Below, one piece after another: positions 38,263 to 51,800 of a stretch of 64,000 bases of DNA. The position numbers and the translations under genes are program-made. The number at the start of each line of letters is the position of its first letter. The stretch's first letter is position 1. This DNA comes from Parasitella parasitica. Lineage: Eukaryota > Mucoromycota > Mucoromycetes > Mucorales > Mucoraceae. The notes under the pieces were generated by a model, which saw only the letters and a list, made by a program, of their open reading frames with translations, searched no databases and had not been told where the DNA came from. The stretch is taken from contig MU619325.1 in assembly GCA_025201805.1 (NCBI GenBank), forward strand, positions 62,001 to 126,000, read 5' to 3'.

Positions 38263-38626
38263 AGAATTCTATGGCCAATAGTACTTATTCGGCTCTCCCA
38301 GCAGTAACAAGGCATCTACAAGCAAGAAAAAAAAAGTAGCAAAGGGCAAAACACACCCTGTAGATGAATTATTATAAAAGAACCAGCTACAGATTACGTT
38401 GATGATAATAACGAGAGCGGTGCTCAAGATAGTTCAGATTTGTGCCAAAAGGAACAACAGCTGCGCACTTTATCAAATCCATAAATGTTCTGTTTGATAT
38501 CATAGCAAGCCGATGTATCTGCCTCTGTATTCGTGTGAGTTGAACCCAATTGAACAGCTCTTGCTGTATTATCAAATGGTGATTCCAAAACATTATAACC
38601 CAAACTCAAGTCTTTTAAATAATTAA
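38263..38626 (+). pseudogene. decayed DDE (Tc1/mariner-like) transposase fragment
   Basis: On the plus strand, one frame at 38442-38505 reads VPKGTTAAHFIKSINVLFDII, the conserved stretch before the second catalytic region of DDE_3 transposases. A different frame at 38513-38626 reads MYLPLYSCELNPIEQ, the classic YLPPYSPELNPIEQFW block. The MDNAPIH-type segment that should lie between them is deleted, and the frames disagree, so the gene is dead. ANSTYSALPAVTRH upstream (from about 38274) fits the preceding region. The longer minus-strand ORFs here (38387-38657) are shadows. No terminal inverted repeats were identified by eye. Confidence 0.75.
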
Positions 38627-39349
38627 GGATAGGGCGATTACTCAAAAAATGAGCCATGGGTTAAACTTATAACTGATGGTGATCACTTGTTTTCTTAGCT
38701 TTTTTAACAGAGTTCTATAAATATATAATATTACCAGCCCTGACGACCCTGTAAATGTGATTGTGACACCTTGAAAGCATTGTTGGTAAACACACACACA
38801 TGATATTGTTGCGTTAAAGGAATTATTCGACATCTGAAGATACCTTGGTGGTGGATAATTTGCGTTGAATCAAACAGACATCAACCCATTTAAATTTACT
38901 GATCTCCAAAGAATACAATACAAGAGTTTTAAAACGATCAGATGCCATGTGCTCGGCTGGTAAAAATCACACACACACACATAGACACACATGCACTGTA
39001 AATATAGCTTTTCTTACCAAAACAAAAAGTTGTGCTGACAACATATTTCTTTTATGTAATAGCAAAGGGTCTTTTCCTCTAAAAAAGAAAAAAGAGGAAA
39101 GGAAAGGGAAGCCCTGTTGTTGTGGTATCACAATGTTTTCCATGGGAAAAAAGCATTGCTGTTTCAACAAAAGGAGACTCTGTTCAATGTATCATCAACT
39201 TGTGTGCGCATTTGATGTCTGCCATATGAATTACTTACACCCATAGACGTAAAAATAGCCATTTGTATATATAAACATGGCATTTTTTTTTTTTTGATTT
39301 AGTTTGTCTATATTTTTTTTTCTCTGTCTCTTTCTCTACAGCCATTTTA
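38627..39349. other. spacer with CA microsatellite and ATG22 promoter
   Basis: A short (CA)n run lies near 38969-38982. TATATATAAA at 39266-39275, 75-85 bp before the Atg22 start, is a good TATA box. No coding region supported. Confidence 0.5.
39266..39275 (+). promoter_or_regulatory. TATA box of the Atg22-like gene
   Basis: TATATATAAA about 75 bp upstream of the ATG at 39350. Confidence 0.45.
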
Positions 39350-41077
39350 ATGACTTTCAAAGACGGCATCTTCGCCACTCCCTTTACAAGCACTGATGAT
39401 GATATTGATCCAACTACAGAGCAAGCCAAAGAAGTCTTGAGTCAACCACCTGCCACAAAATGGGAGTTGTGGAGCTACTATCTATACTACAATGGTGATA
39501 ATGGTTATACCATGTTCAGTTACATGCCCAACATCCTTCAATATTTAGCATACAAAGGTGGGTTCTATCCCCATACGCCTTCAGTCAAAGGATGCGACAT
39601 TCACAACGTTGTCGATAATTGTTATGTACCTTGGTCTGGTACTAGTGGCATTCCAGTCTCTGCTATGATGCTTTATGTTCAAGCCATCTCATTTTCTATT
39701 CAATTCGTGCTATTTACAACTTTTGGTAGTCTGGCAGATTATGGCAAATGGAACAGATACATTCTATTCCTTGCAACTGTTGTTGGCTGTGCGACCCAAA
39801 TCGTGCCTATTGCTTTTTTGAACGATGATGGCTCTAGCTGGAATGCTATGATGGGGATTATGATTCTAGCTTTGATTTCTTACGGTACATCTCTTGTATT
39901 TTATGCTGCTGCTTTCCCTACATTGAGGTATGGCGTATGTACAATGTATATACGGTGTTGCGTGAACTGACTCATTCCTTCTTTCATTTGCGTACACAGT
40001 GACAACCTGCCGGTTGTACGTAATGCTCGCGCTGATACCAACTTATCAAAAGATCAAGCGGCTGATATTGCAGAGAGATGGAGAAACCATGTATCTGCTA
40101 TTTCTACTGTATTCTCCAACATTGGATTTTTGATCATGACTGGCCTCTTGTCTGGCATCTCTTTTATTCCCTGGAGCAATTACGAATTTTATGAAGATGA
40201 TTTACATGTGCTGGGCACTGTTCCCCTATTCAACTTTATTGCCACTGCAGTTTGCGGTGGCTTCTGGATGCTCAATGCTATACCATACTTTGTTGCGGTC
40301 CCATCAAAGAGACAAGGCCCTCCACTTCCACCAGACGCAAACCACTTTACCATTGGCTGGAAGTCAGTGTTCAATGCGTTCAAAGAAGCTCGCAAGTTGC
40401 GCTACTTATTCCTGTACATATTTGCGTATTTCATGTTTTCTGATGCCGTGTCTACTACCAACCAGATGATTGCGATTACTCAGGCTCAAATTACAGGGTT
40501 CAACGCACAGCAAATAACCATACTCAACTTGGCCTCTGCTGTAACGTCAATCCTTGGATGTCTCTTCTTTCTGTGGCTCACCAAGCGCTTTGGTATTCGC
40601 ACCAAGACCAATTTAATGATCATCATCTTGCTAACTGGCATCATTCCATTGTGGGGCTGCTTTGGCATTGGCCTTCAAAACTTTGGGATCCGCACAACTT
40701 GGGAGCTTTGGGTATTTTACGTATGGTCTGGTCTTTTCACTGCACCCATTTGGGCATGGCAAAACACCATGCTCGCCGAGCTTGTACCTAAAGGTAAAGA
40801 AAACTTGTTTTTTGGTCTTTTTGGTGTCATAAACAAAGCTTCATCTTGGATCGGTCCTGTTGTCATTGGTGCTATCACCCAATACACTGACAATCTCTGG
40901 AAAGGTTGGCCATTTGTACTTGCTTTGTTTGTATTGTCATTAGTTATCATTTGGTTCATTGATGTTGACAAAGCCAAAATTCATAACTCGGAGTATTTGT
41001 TTGGACAAAGTGCACATGAGGATCATCAAAATGGTAATGAGCATGTCCTGGTGCCTGATGAGAAGACTTCGCTTTAA
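39350..41077 (+). CDS. ATG22: Atg22-like vacuolar amino-acid effluxer
   Basis: Two exons, 39350-39927 and 40000-41077, code 551 residues with about 12 membrane spans of the Atg22/UMF1 branch of the major facilitator superfamily. Recognisable features are ELWSYYLYYNGDNGYTMFSYMPNILQ, GSLADYGKWNRYILF, the junction AAFPTLSDNLPVVRNA, and the late APIWAWQNTMLAELVPKGKENLFFGLFG block. Yeast Atg22 exports amino acids from the vacuole after autophagic breakdown. The protein has an acidic N-terminal tail and an acidic, His-containing C-terminus, both cytosolic. Assignment to the Atg22 family is firm; substrates are inferred. Confidence 0.9.
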
Positions 41078-41279
41078 TGTAATTCATTTATAGTAATAAA
41101 CTGTAGTATTATATACCAATTAGACAGCCTTAAGCAAATCTTAAAAGGAAAGACAAACGTCTGTATAATAGAGTTGAAGGGGATAAAGTATACTTGTCTC
41201 ATTTATTTTATATTTTGCTATGATGAGTCATTTTGAGCTATAGAATGGAAATTTACATGTACTGGACAAGGGAGGGGGG

Positions 41280-43537
41280 TTAAATCAAAAGCTTTTCAAT
41301 GTTAGCAACAATCTCTTGAGATTCTTTGACGTAGTCAATGGGCTTGAGTTCAATACAATTGTATTTGATACGAGTGATGTCCTATGTAAACACAATGAGT
41401 ACGGCTTGAAGATAATACACAACCTACTAAAACGCTTACATTAAATGTTTCTTGCTTTGCTCGAATCTTGAAGTTGAATGTTTGAAAGAGAGCTCTGTTA
41501 AAGGCTACCTGGGCCGCAGCAGCGTCACTCTCCTTCAATGCCATAATCTCGTTTGCACTCATCTTTAATAATGTGTTACCCGGTTCATCAAATGCATTAC
41601 AATAAATCTGGGAGGTAGCATCTTCAACACTCATTGTCAAGATGTATCTGTAGTCTGGGGAGCCAAAGGTCTTTTGACACTTTTCGCAACGCCAGCCATT
41701 AGATTCCAGTATCATTTTCTTTTTACATTCAGGACAAGCAGGATAAGCGCAAGACTCAGACTTGATGTAGACGACGGTACCTCTGAATTCAAAGTAGTCT
41801 GCCTTATTTCCCATTCCTAGGTTTTCGGATTTGGCTTCTTGTAAAGTAATCTTGTTACGTTTAGTAATACCATCACCAGCAGCGCCAGCCATGCCAGAGT
41901 AACTATTGAAATTCGCACTAGTTCCCTTTTCAGTATACCACTGTTTGAGATGATTAGCTTCGGGTGTGTTGGGGTTAATCTTGAATGTGGAAGCAGCGCC
42001 CAAGGACAATGAGCGACCGTTATAATCATTGACACGAACGCCTTTGCAAGCAATGATAGGTGTACCAGTGGCGTCAAATTGTTCAGCTTGAGCACCCCAT
42101 AAGGTAATACGGATTGTCTTGAGAGACTCGTCAGCCAGGGTCAATTCTCTTTTTTTCATCTATTGAAACCATTAGCAGAAGTTTAGAGGATAGCAGGGTC
42201 CATACTTACGGGTTTTCCAGAAGCCTTTGAAACAATTTCAGAAATACCGGCATCTTCAGTAACAACGCCAAGAACATCTAATACAAGTTTTTCAGCCTTG
42301 CGATCCACTCCACACCACGCACGTCAGCCAACTTACCACAGTTACTATCCTTTTCACAATTATCAATGTCAGCAATTTTTACAAAGCAATATTTGACTTG
42401 AGGGATGTCAGCAGCCTCACCACACTATTTGCAAAGAAATTTAGTGCATGGCCACTATCAAATGAGACTCACACAAAAAGAAAAAGAAAAAAGAAACTTA
42501 CAGCTTGAATTTCTGTTCCACTCTGAAGTAACAGCTCGTACTCATTATTCAGGGTAGAGAATTGCTTTTTAGCCATGGTAACTTGTGCCTTGGAAATGTA
42601 ATAAACTTGACCTTCCTCGAGCAAATTGTAGAATTTGTCGACTTGTTCAGTAAAAGCAGTTGCTTTGATTTCACCAGTAGAATCCAAAAGATTCACACTA
42701 AACAACTGGCCATCACTCTTTGAGTTGTGCCATTTTCTGATTTCTGACTTTTGAGTAACACGAGCTTTGATATGCCATCTAGCAACAATGATTGGTATCT
42801 CGAATTTAGATTTGTTTGAAACGGACGACTTACCTGGTCTGATATGGATTCAAGTTGCTGATGCCCGTAGCACTAGCATCGAGGGCTCTTGTAGCGGCAT
42901 TATGAGAAGAATAGGTCGAGTTGTAGTCATTTCTAGATTCTGGCTTGGGCTCTTGTTTGTAAGGGGACGAAGCTGATGCAGATGACGGGCTATTTGTGTT
43001 GGAAGGATTTGAAGAAGAGCTACTGCCCTCCAAAGAAACAGGCATGCCAATCTTGGATTCTACATCGACTTGAACAACTTCGAAATTCAAAAGAATCAAG
43101 ATCCTAATTCCAATACCCTTTAATATATGCCATCAGCTGAAAAATGAGCGCTTCCCTTACTTTCTGCTTTGAAGAGCGTTGCAAACAAATTCTTTAAGTG
43201 TGATGATGCTATGGCGTTTAATTTGCTCTTGGTCAACCAAGTGCGAATGTTGCTGAGCAAGCATAGCTATCATGCTTGGATTAGTCGAATGTAAGAAAGT
43301 TCATCTCTCCGACTTACCCTGCATAAAGTTGACACCGTCAGAAATGATGACTCTACCACAAGTTCTCGTTATGATACTTTACTGCGCAAGCCAGTGTTTT
43401 ATCTTTTACCTGTGACGGATACCACCATTTACAGTAACAGCCTTGATGTTGATGATTTGGACTGTAGGATTATTGTGCAAAGGATTTCCCTTTTGCTCGT
43501 CGTAAAGAACTTTGACAGCACCTGTAGTGAGAGACAT
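41280..43537 (-). CDS. RFA1: Replication protein A large subunit (RPA1/Rfa1)
   Basis: Nine exons: 43537-43410, 43352-43318, 43266-43161, 43103-42834, 42778-42502, 42424-42337, 42277-42210, 42159-41440 and 41381-41280, giving 597 residues. An N-terminal protein-interaction OB fold starts MSLTTGAVKVLYDEQKG and includes RVIISDGVNFMQAML. A Ser/Asn-rich linker (SNPSNTNSPSSASASS) leads to DNA-binding OB folds A (WHIKARVTQKSEIRKW, FSVNLLDSTGEIKATAF) and B (LTIRITLWGAQAEQFD). Fold C has the zinc ribbon CPECKKKM...WRCEKC. RPA coats single-stranded DNA in replication, repair and checkpoint signalling. GC-rich sites near 43626-43645 upstream look like cell-cycle promoter elements. Length matches yeast Rfa1 (about 620). 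Confidence 0.94.
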
Positions 43538-44276
43538 TCTTTTGAAGTTTGCGTAAAAGAAAGAGATGCAGCAGTAGCCTTAAACGCGATGCACTTTTTT
43601 TTTTTTTTTTTTTTCAATTCAATGATCGCGCCAGTCGACGCGCGCTAGAGGGAACAAGCAACTTTGCATATTAGTCACAACTATTACCGGCATTACCGAC
43701 GATCCAGGGTCTCCAAACTGAAGCTTAGGATAATAATTGTACCTTATAAAGCATGGTTGGTGCATAAACAGAGATATCTGCTCTTCAGATTTATGCTTTC
43801 TTATAAAAAAAAATAGTAATGGTAAACCGTTAGGTGACGCCAATGAGAACCCAATCAACTTTACATTCGTAGCTCCAGTTTGATTACGATTGATAGCCGT
43901 GGCTTGACTGAAGTACTTGGGGTTTGTGCAGACAACAGCACCTTTGCTTCTTACCCCTCATTGGCTGCGTCACTGTTGATTGGAGCTATTCCCATGTATT
44001 ATTAGCCTTTTCATCTTGCTTAAAGCCTTGACATATTAATACATGTCTCGCACTTTACACAAGAACCCAAAATATCATCTTTAGACACACATTCGACTTG
44101 TCCCGCTGAAATAAGTGATTATTATGATTTCTCTAATCCAAGAAAAGCCCTGAATTTTTTTTAATATACATAATATGTTTGATACTATGTATATTTATAG
44201 TTGTGTTTATTTACAAAAGATGAGTTTCATGGCAGGGAGGAGGGAAACACACACACATTCAAATTGACATGTACAA
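43538..44276. other. spacer between RPA1 and the calcineurin-tail gene
   Basis: Holds the RPA1 promoter, a 20-T tract (43595-43614) and GC-rich motifs. The ORF at 43619-43858 has no support. No RNA gene seen. Confidence 0.45.
43626..43645 (-). promoter_or_regulatory. candidate MCB/E2F-type elements upstream of RPA1
   Basis: TCGCGCC at 43626-43632 and CGACGCGCGC at 43636-43645, about 90-110 bp upstream of the RPA1 ATG. They stand out in AT-rich sequence and resemble SBF/MBF or E2F sites that drive S-phase genes in fungi and animals. Function is inferred. Confidence 0.35.
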
Positions 44277-44715
44277 TTAAACATGTCCTCCTGATCCTCT
44301 TGTGAGTGTGTAATTGGGAGTGGGTTGATTCAATAGCGCCGATTCCTTTTGTTCCTTGATCTTTGTTGGTTCATGAAACGCTGTCTTTTGGCGGATGGCT
44401 ACAAAATCACAGGGATATTGTTTGTTTATATGCAATTTAACCGTTTTAAACTTAAAACAAACTGTACTTACCCTCTCGAATACCTTCTTCTCCAGCAGCC
44501 AGAATTCCAATGGGCAACTTGCCATTGCTCAAAGCCTTTAATTGCTGCACAAGCTCAGGGTGTGCTGTCAGCACGGCGTAGGATCTTGACATCTTACCAA
44601 TAGCTAGCACCTTTTTTTTTATGACTAGTCTACGGCGAGCGTCCAGTGTGCTATCATTAGTGTTCGCACCGATAGCAGTGTGTTTGTTGCTGTTGTTGAT
44701 AATGGCAAGGGACAT
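44277..44715 (-). CDS. stand-alone calcineurin A C-terminal domain protein
   Basis: Two exons, 44715-44472 and 44398-44277, code 121 residues. The middle (DARRRLVIKKKVLAIGKMSRSYAVL then VQQLKALSNGKLPIGILAAGEEGIREAI) matches the calmodulin-binding segment and following region of the calcineurin catalytic subunit, whose human counterpart contains NKIRAIGKMARVFSVLREE and LPSGVL. The phosphatase domain and CnB-binding helix are absent, and no trace of them is seen upstream. The autoinhibitory segment is only loosely kept (KTAFHEPTKIKEQ for TSFEEAKGLDRIN). A TATA box (44782-44791) lies 70 bp upstream of the ATG, so the gene seems to have its own promoter and is not a 3' end of a longer gene. It might bind calmodulin or calcineurin; this is inferred. 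Confidence 0.8.
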
Positions 44716-44781
44716 TTGAAATGTAGATGACAGAGATGAAAAATATATGTAGAAAAATGAAATGAAATGAAAAAACACTGC

Positions 44782-44791
<10 letters not shown>
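44782..44791 (-). promoter_or_regulatory. TATA box of the calcineurin-tail gene
   Basis: TTTATATAAA (palindromic core) 67-76 bp upstream of the ATG at 44715, overlapping a 24-base homopolymer (44789-44812). Confidence 0.45.
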
Positions 44792-44812
<21 letters not shown>

Positions 44813-44877
44813 TCGCCTCCCCTCATGTAGTGTGATTAGTGTGATTAAATAATAGAAAATCCCTCTGGATCTAATCA

Positions 44878-45107
44878 CTACATCAAACTGGAACTCTGAG
44901 AACATTCCTCCCCCTTTCTTTGCTAAACATTTGTTTGATATTTGCAATGGTAGATGGACAAACGAAGATCACTTTTTTTCTAGCGCTTCTATTGTTTATA
45001 CTTACTTGATGCACCACATGCACAGCCTCTCCATATTTGTTCTTCAACAGAAAATCGTACAATTCCTTAGAAGCAAAGCTTTCACTGGTAAAGCATGTCG
45101 TAGACAT
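44878..45107 (-). CDS. possible two-exon micro-gene, 48 residues
   Basis: Exon 45107-45006 (MSTTCFTSESFASKELYDF, then LLKNKYGEAVHVVHQ) ends at a consensus donor GTAAGT in phase 0. The acceptor TTTAG allows exon 44922-44878 (QRKGEECSQSSSLM). No family is recognised. The strong splice donor is the main support; it could be a non-coding transcript. Confidence 0.25.
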
Positions 45108-45850
45108 CACGTCATGGTGGATTTACAACACTTGCCAGGGAGTTTCGATTATGCTTTTGCCTTCATGAGATTTGTTTTCAGCAAGAGAGAGAAAATACAA
45201 CGGCAAAGCCCTTTTTGCGTGGACTTAATTTCACTAAAGCCTTCAGGGGCTCGTTTTGTTCGTATCGTCTTGGTCTCAGGCATGCTAATATGGATGTGTA
45301 GCGATCATGCAATAGCAATTAGATTAATCTCAATCTACGAGCACAGGCGCGTGCTGTTCCTAAGAAGCTGAAACTTCAATGCCCGCATCTTGAGCACCTT
45401 GGTAAGGTACTCAAGCTTCGCTGTCCATACAGGCACATAGTTAATGCATTTACCCAATCAAAATTCTACCTTGAAACCCTAATAAAATTTACCAACCAAG
45501 GGCTTTACATCGAGATCGCAGTTGTTAATCATGGATACCTATTCGATGGTCTACGATTGATTTGTAGAGAATTTTACAAGAATTGGTCATTTTTTGTCGC
45601 ATGTTTGGTAAAGATTTTAGATATTATGATGCCAACGCAACAGAAACAGAGACCAAAATGCTTTGAAAATCAGTGTTGACCTTTGCTATTCTTTTAGAAT
45701 ATGTGTCTTTATATATTCTCAACATCTATTATTGCACCTCAATGTACCTGAATTTGCTTTTTCCAGTTTTTTGTGCATCCCGTGGATGAACGCTGAAACC
45801 ACCCAATGGCGGAGCACAGACATGCATAAAAAACGCCATCTTTTATTTAA

Positions 45851-47612
<1,762 letters not shown>

Positions 47613-48826
47613 TGATTTCAAAAGTTTTCGTTCAAGAGAAATCGCTTTACTCATAAAATCGCTTTACTCATAACTTTGAACGCATATAAATATATATAAA
47701 GACCTTATCACTATAATCAACCATATACATTTTTGTACACTATTTTGTAATACATCGTTTATATAGCTTGGCCACTCACATCTAGTACATTTTTCATGCC
47801 AACTGCTTTTCTTGAATTAAAGATAGAGAGTTTTCATACGAATATCTTCAAAGCTTACATTTAAGAAAACGAACTCTTATCAAAGTAGTAAAATAAGATA
47901 AAAGATGATAAAGTGCGAGAGAATAATCAAATAATGAAATGTGTGTACAAAAAGAGGTAAGGGTAAATGACAATCAAATGCAAGCATGTATCATTTATAT
48001 TCGAATGCAATTGTTCATTGTGAATTGCATCAATAGTAAAATGTGGAATCTAGTCTTGGAAAATATTTCCCGAAGCAAAATATAGTGATAATTATAAACC
48101 ATTAGAACTTCTCTAGAAAGTGGAGTATCTCCTGTTCTTTGGCCAATAAAATGTTTTTTGATGTGAGAAAAACGTTTTAGCTTTATTGTCTCATTTTATA
48201 ATAAAATGTGTATCAGGATTGTTTATCCCACACAAACTAAGAGATACTGTTGGTAAACGTGCATTTATAATATCATAGAACCGGAAACGCTCGTGGATTT
48301 TGGTGCTACAAACCTTCATTGAGGCCTCCCCCTTATTTTTCTCTCTGAACAATGCGCCTGATCCTGTTTTGTCGTTTGCAACAAATTTTATCTAGAAATC
48401 TATTCCAATGATACACTAGAGAAAAAAGATTATTGATCTGGTGCAATACGACATACAAATGTTGTCAGACCTCCTTCATGTTATGTGCATAAGTCATTAA
48501 ACTATGTTTCTTATGGTTTACCCTTAATAATGCTTTCCCCTGCAAGGGATCTCAAAGTTACAGACAATCAACCAGCAGCTGAATACTACTAGCATGGCAT
48601 AAACATTACGCAAAGAGGCGAACTCGGGATCATGGTTGCTTGGAGGCAGCTGTAAATGTCACATTGGGTAAAGCAAGTCAACTAGAGTTAAATCTCGGTG
48701 GTGGTGTGTCCCTTTCTCTCCCTATTAAAGAATGTTGATTTACAAATATAGAACACTTTTGTTAACCTTTTTCTTTTTTTATTTTTTTTTAACATCAACT
48801 TTGAAAACGAAACTTTTGTTTACAAC
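47613..48826. other. 1.2 kb spacer between MET17 and CSF1
   Basis: AT-rich. A 15-base imperfect tandem word (TCGCTTTACTCATAA) occurs twice around 47640-47672, just after the MET17 stop. No gene or RNA recognised. A poly-T-rich stretch (48765-48790) precedes the CSF1 start. Confidence 0.45.
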
Positions 48827-51800
48827 ATGTTTTTTGTTGAAGCAGCAACAGCATCGGCAAGCAATTCTAACCTCCAGTCGGTTAGCGACTTTTGGTTATT
48901 TGTTGTGTATTGCCTAGTAGTCATTGTTGTAGTCATTTTCTTTTTATTTTATTTCAATCGTGTGCTCGGCCAAGTACTTACATTCATTATCAATCAATAC
49001 ACATGGAGAAGATACAATGCTTATATTGAAGTTGGTACGTTGCAAGTAATGGCCTTTCCACTAATCATGACTAAAAAAAATCATACGTAGACTCTATCCG
49101 TGTGTCGTTGCTAGGCGGCCGAATATTGTTCAAAAACCTTAGATACCTATCGACAAATCAATCAATATCAATTGTCAAAGGACACATTGCAGTACGATAT
49201 TGGCTTTTGAACATTCGAAAAGCAGAAGATGACAAAAACGGTATGCCTCGCTGATTCGTAATGCTGGGCAATTGATGAACTTTTTTTACATAGGTATAAC
49301 CAACAATTTGCCATGTCGAGTCGTCTGCAGCGTTGAAGGCCTTGAGTGCTTCCTTTACAACAACACAATTGCCTATGATCGAATGAGAGATATACTAGGA
49401 CTATCGACTACGGAAACGCACAACACATCCAGCTCAACCAACATCGAAAAGAGATTAACTGATGTTCGCGGAACACTTGATCCCGAAAGCCAAACCCCGA
49501 CCAATATAGACAACTCACTATTAGAAAGATTAATGCCAATCCAATTCGAGTGTACAACGGGCGCAGTGATGATTGGCAATACCGAAATAAAATCAATGAT
49601 TGTCTGTAAAGTGTCACAAGCGAATGGCATCTGCAGCCTAACGAAATCAAGATCGCCAATGGATTACTACAAATCAGTAGTGGATTTCATACTGAGGAAA
49701 CCGCAGATCAGCTTTAAAGATAATATGGATTATACAAATGTACAGGAGACAACCGAACAAGTTATAAAGCCACTACTGAGAAACAGCTTTGCGGCATGGT
49801 TGCTGAAGCCATTTAGATGCTTGTACCCATTTGCAATGACGAGACAGTACGGCAAAATGCAACATATGCGAGACATCATGAGAGATGGGAGGTCGCATAG
49901 ACGAAACGATAGTGATGATACCACTTATCATGAGGAATATGCTAGAGTTTCAAACATAGTCGAGTGCAATGAAATGGCTTTGACTTACTATGCTGATTAT
50001 GCGGGTAATTCATAGGTTTTGTTGATGCGTTGAATGTGTAACTCAAGTGATTCCCTTTTTTTTTTTTTTTTTTTTTTTAGGACCTGTACCAACACCCGAA
50101 GCTTCTGATTCTTTCCCAGGAGTTGGGACTGATATTGGTAACGGTGGATTGCCGCCAGAGTGGGGTGTCCGTGTCTCATTATGGGACGCTACCATCCACT
50201 ATGGCGCCTGGGCAGATAGACAAAGATCAGAAATGCAGGACTACTTCTTACCCAATTCACATCGTGAAATCACACCTACGCAAAAGCTTTTACCAGGGCA
50301 GCAGAGAGTTGCAACATCATTTGAAACGTATATCGAGTTTGTAAATGACGGCAAAGTACGAGTGCCCACACGAGAGAAATCCAAGGTATGTAGCACAAGC
50401 GTTTCCTGCATTCAAAATTACCGTATATGTGTACCGACAGATTTCCTTTTATAGGATTGGAAATATAATAATCCAGAGTCATCCGATCTAGACGTTGGAT
50501 CTGATGACTACTATTCCAGGCCATATGGCTGGTTTAATATCAAAGCCGGAAAAGGGTCTTTCATTAAAGTAGTGACACCATTCGCGGTAGGGGAGAATGG
50601 CCACGCCAATAAAATTGACATTGTGCTGAAGGATATAGACATCACCACCAGCGTGAACTATGCTTCATTCATTAAGGTGGAGCGAGTTGAGTTCAACATC
50701 AATATGCCAGCACCACTGCAGTGGAATGGATTTAGACAATGGGATTTTAAAGTGGTAGCAAAGAACCCGGTAGTGTTCTTACTGAGAGACCACGTCTTTC
50801 TATTGCAAGATACCGTCAAAGACTGGACTGGTGCCGCTCAACCTTCGGATTTATTGCATTTCACTCCAATGGTCTACCAATTACAGTTCAACTTGAAAAA
50901 CCCTAAAGTGTATCTCTGTGTGAATGAGCACAATGTTATCAATAATCCCAATTCAATCGACGATAATGGTAGGTTAGCTAATACGTCGATTATAAATCGT
51001 CACTGACATTTGCTCTGTATAGCTTTCCTCAAAATCGAAGCTCATCGCATAGGGTTCAACATTAAGCTGCCATTCACAGAATTCCAACCCGAAACTACAG
51101 CCATCAAGTTTTTTGTTGAGGCAGAGCATGGCAGTGCAGGCCTATCTTTACAAACATCACACACGCTCAACGCTTTTATGAGAGACGACGATTCGCATGC
51201 TGCTGTGGCAGTCAATCTGACAATTGATGGATCTTACGAATTCTACAGCTCGGTAGACATCTTGCGACATATCGAAACCTGCAATCTTAATGTGAAAATC
51301 AACGGCGCCACTGTCAAGGTTTTTGGCACTTTGATTCGATACCTATTTCTATTGAAAGAAAACTACTTTGGTGCCTGGAACAATTTTTCCACCATTGTGG
51401 AGTACAGAAATCTGAAACGAAACCAGCAAGAATGGCTGGAGCAGAAGAAGAGGCAAGCTGAAGCAAAACCCCCTGCTGATCCGTTTGAAGTTTATCTCTT
51501 GCTGGAGCTGGAGGACGGCGTGCTCTTGTTTCCTGAAAACTTGTATGAATGCTCCAGATACTCCCAGTTTGAATTTCAAGAGCTGCAGTTGGAGCTGAGG
51601 AATCTGGATGTCTATCTCGACATGTACCTCAACATCAGTCCTATCACTCTAAGCAGAGACAGCAATCCAAACCCTCAATCAAAGGAAGGCTTTTTCCGAA
51701 TCAAAAATGCCCGAGATCCAAAAAACTATGTGTATATAGACGGTAACTATGACATTGCGTTAACATTGCAACCATAACATGTAGTCCTAATTAATTCTAT

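Noticed and set aside
38387..38657. Minus-strand ORFs with no domain
   Set aside because: Antisense shadows of the plus-strand transposase relic.
44931..45371. 146-residue plus-strand ORF
   Set aside because: No domain, Phe/Cys-rich composition typical of chance ORFs, no splice or promoter support.
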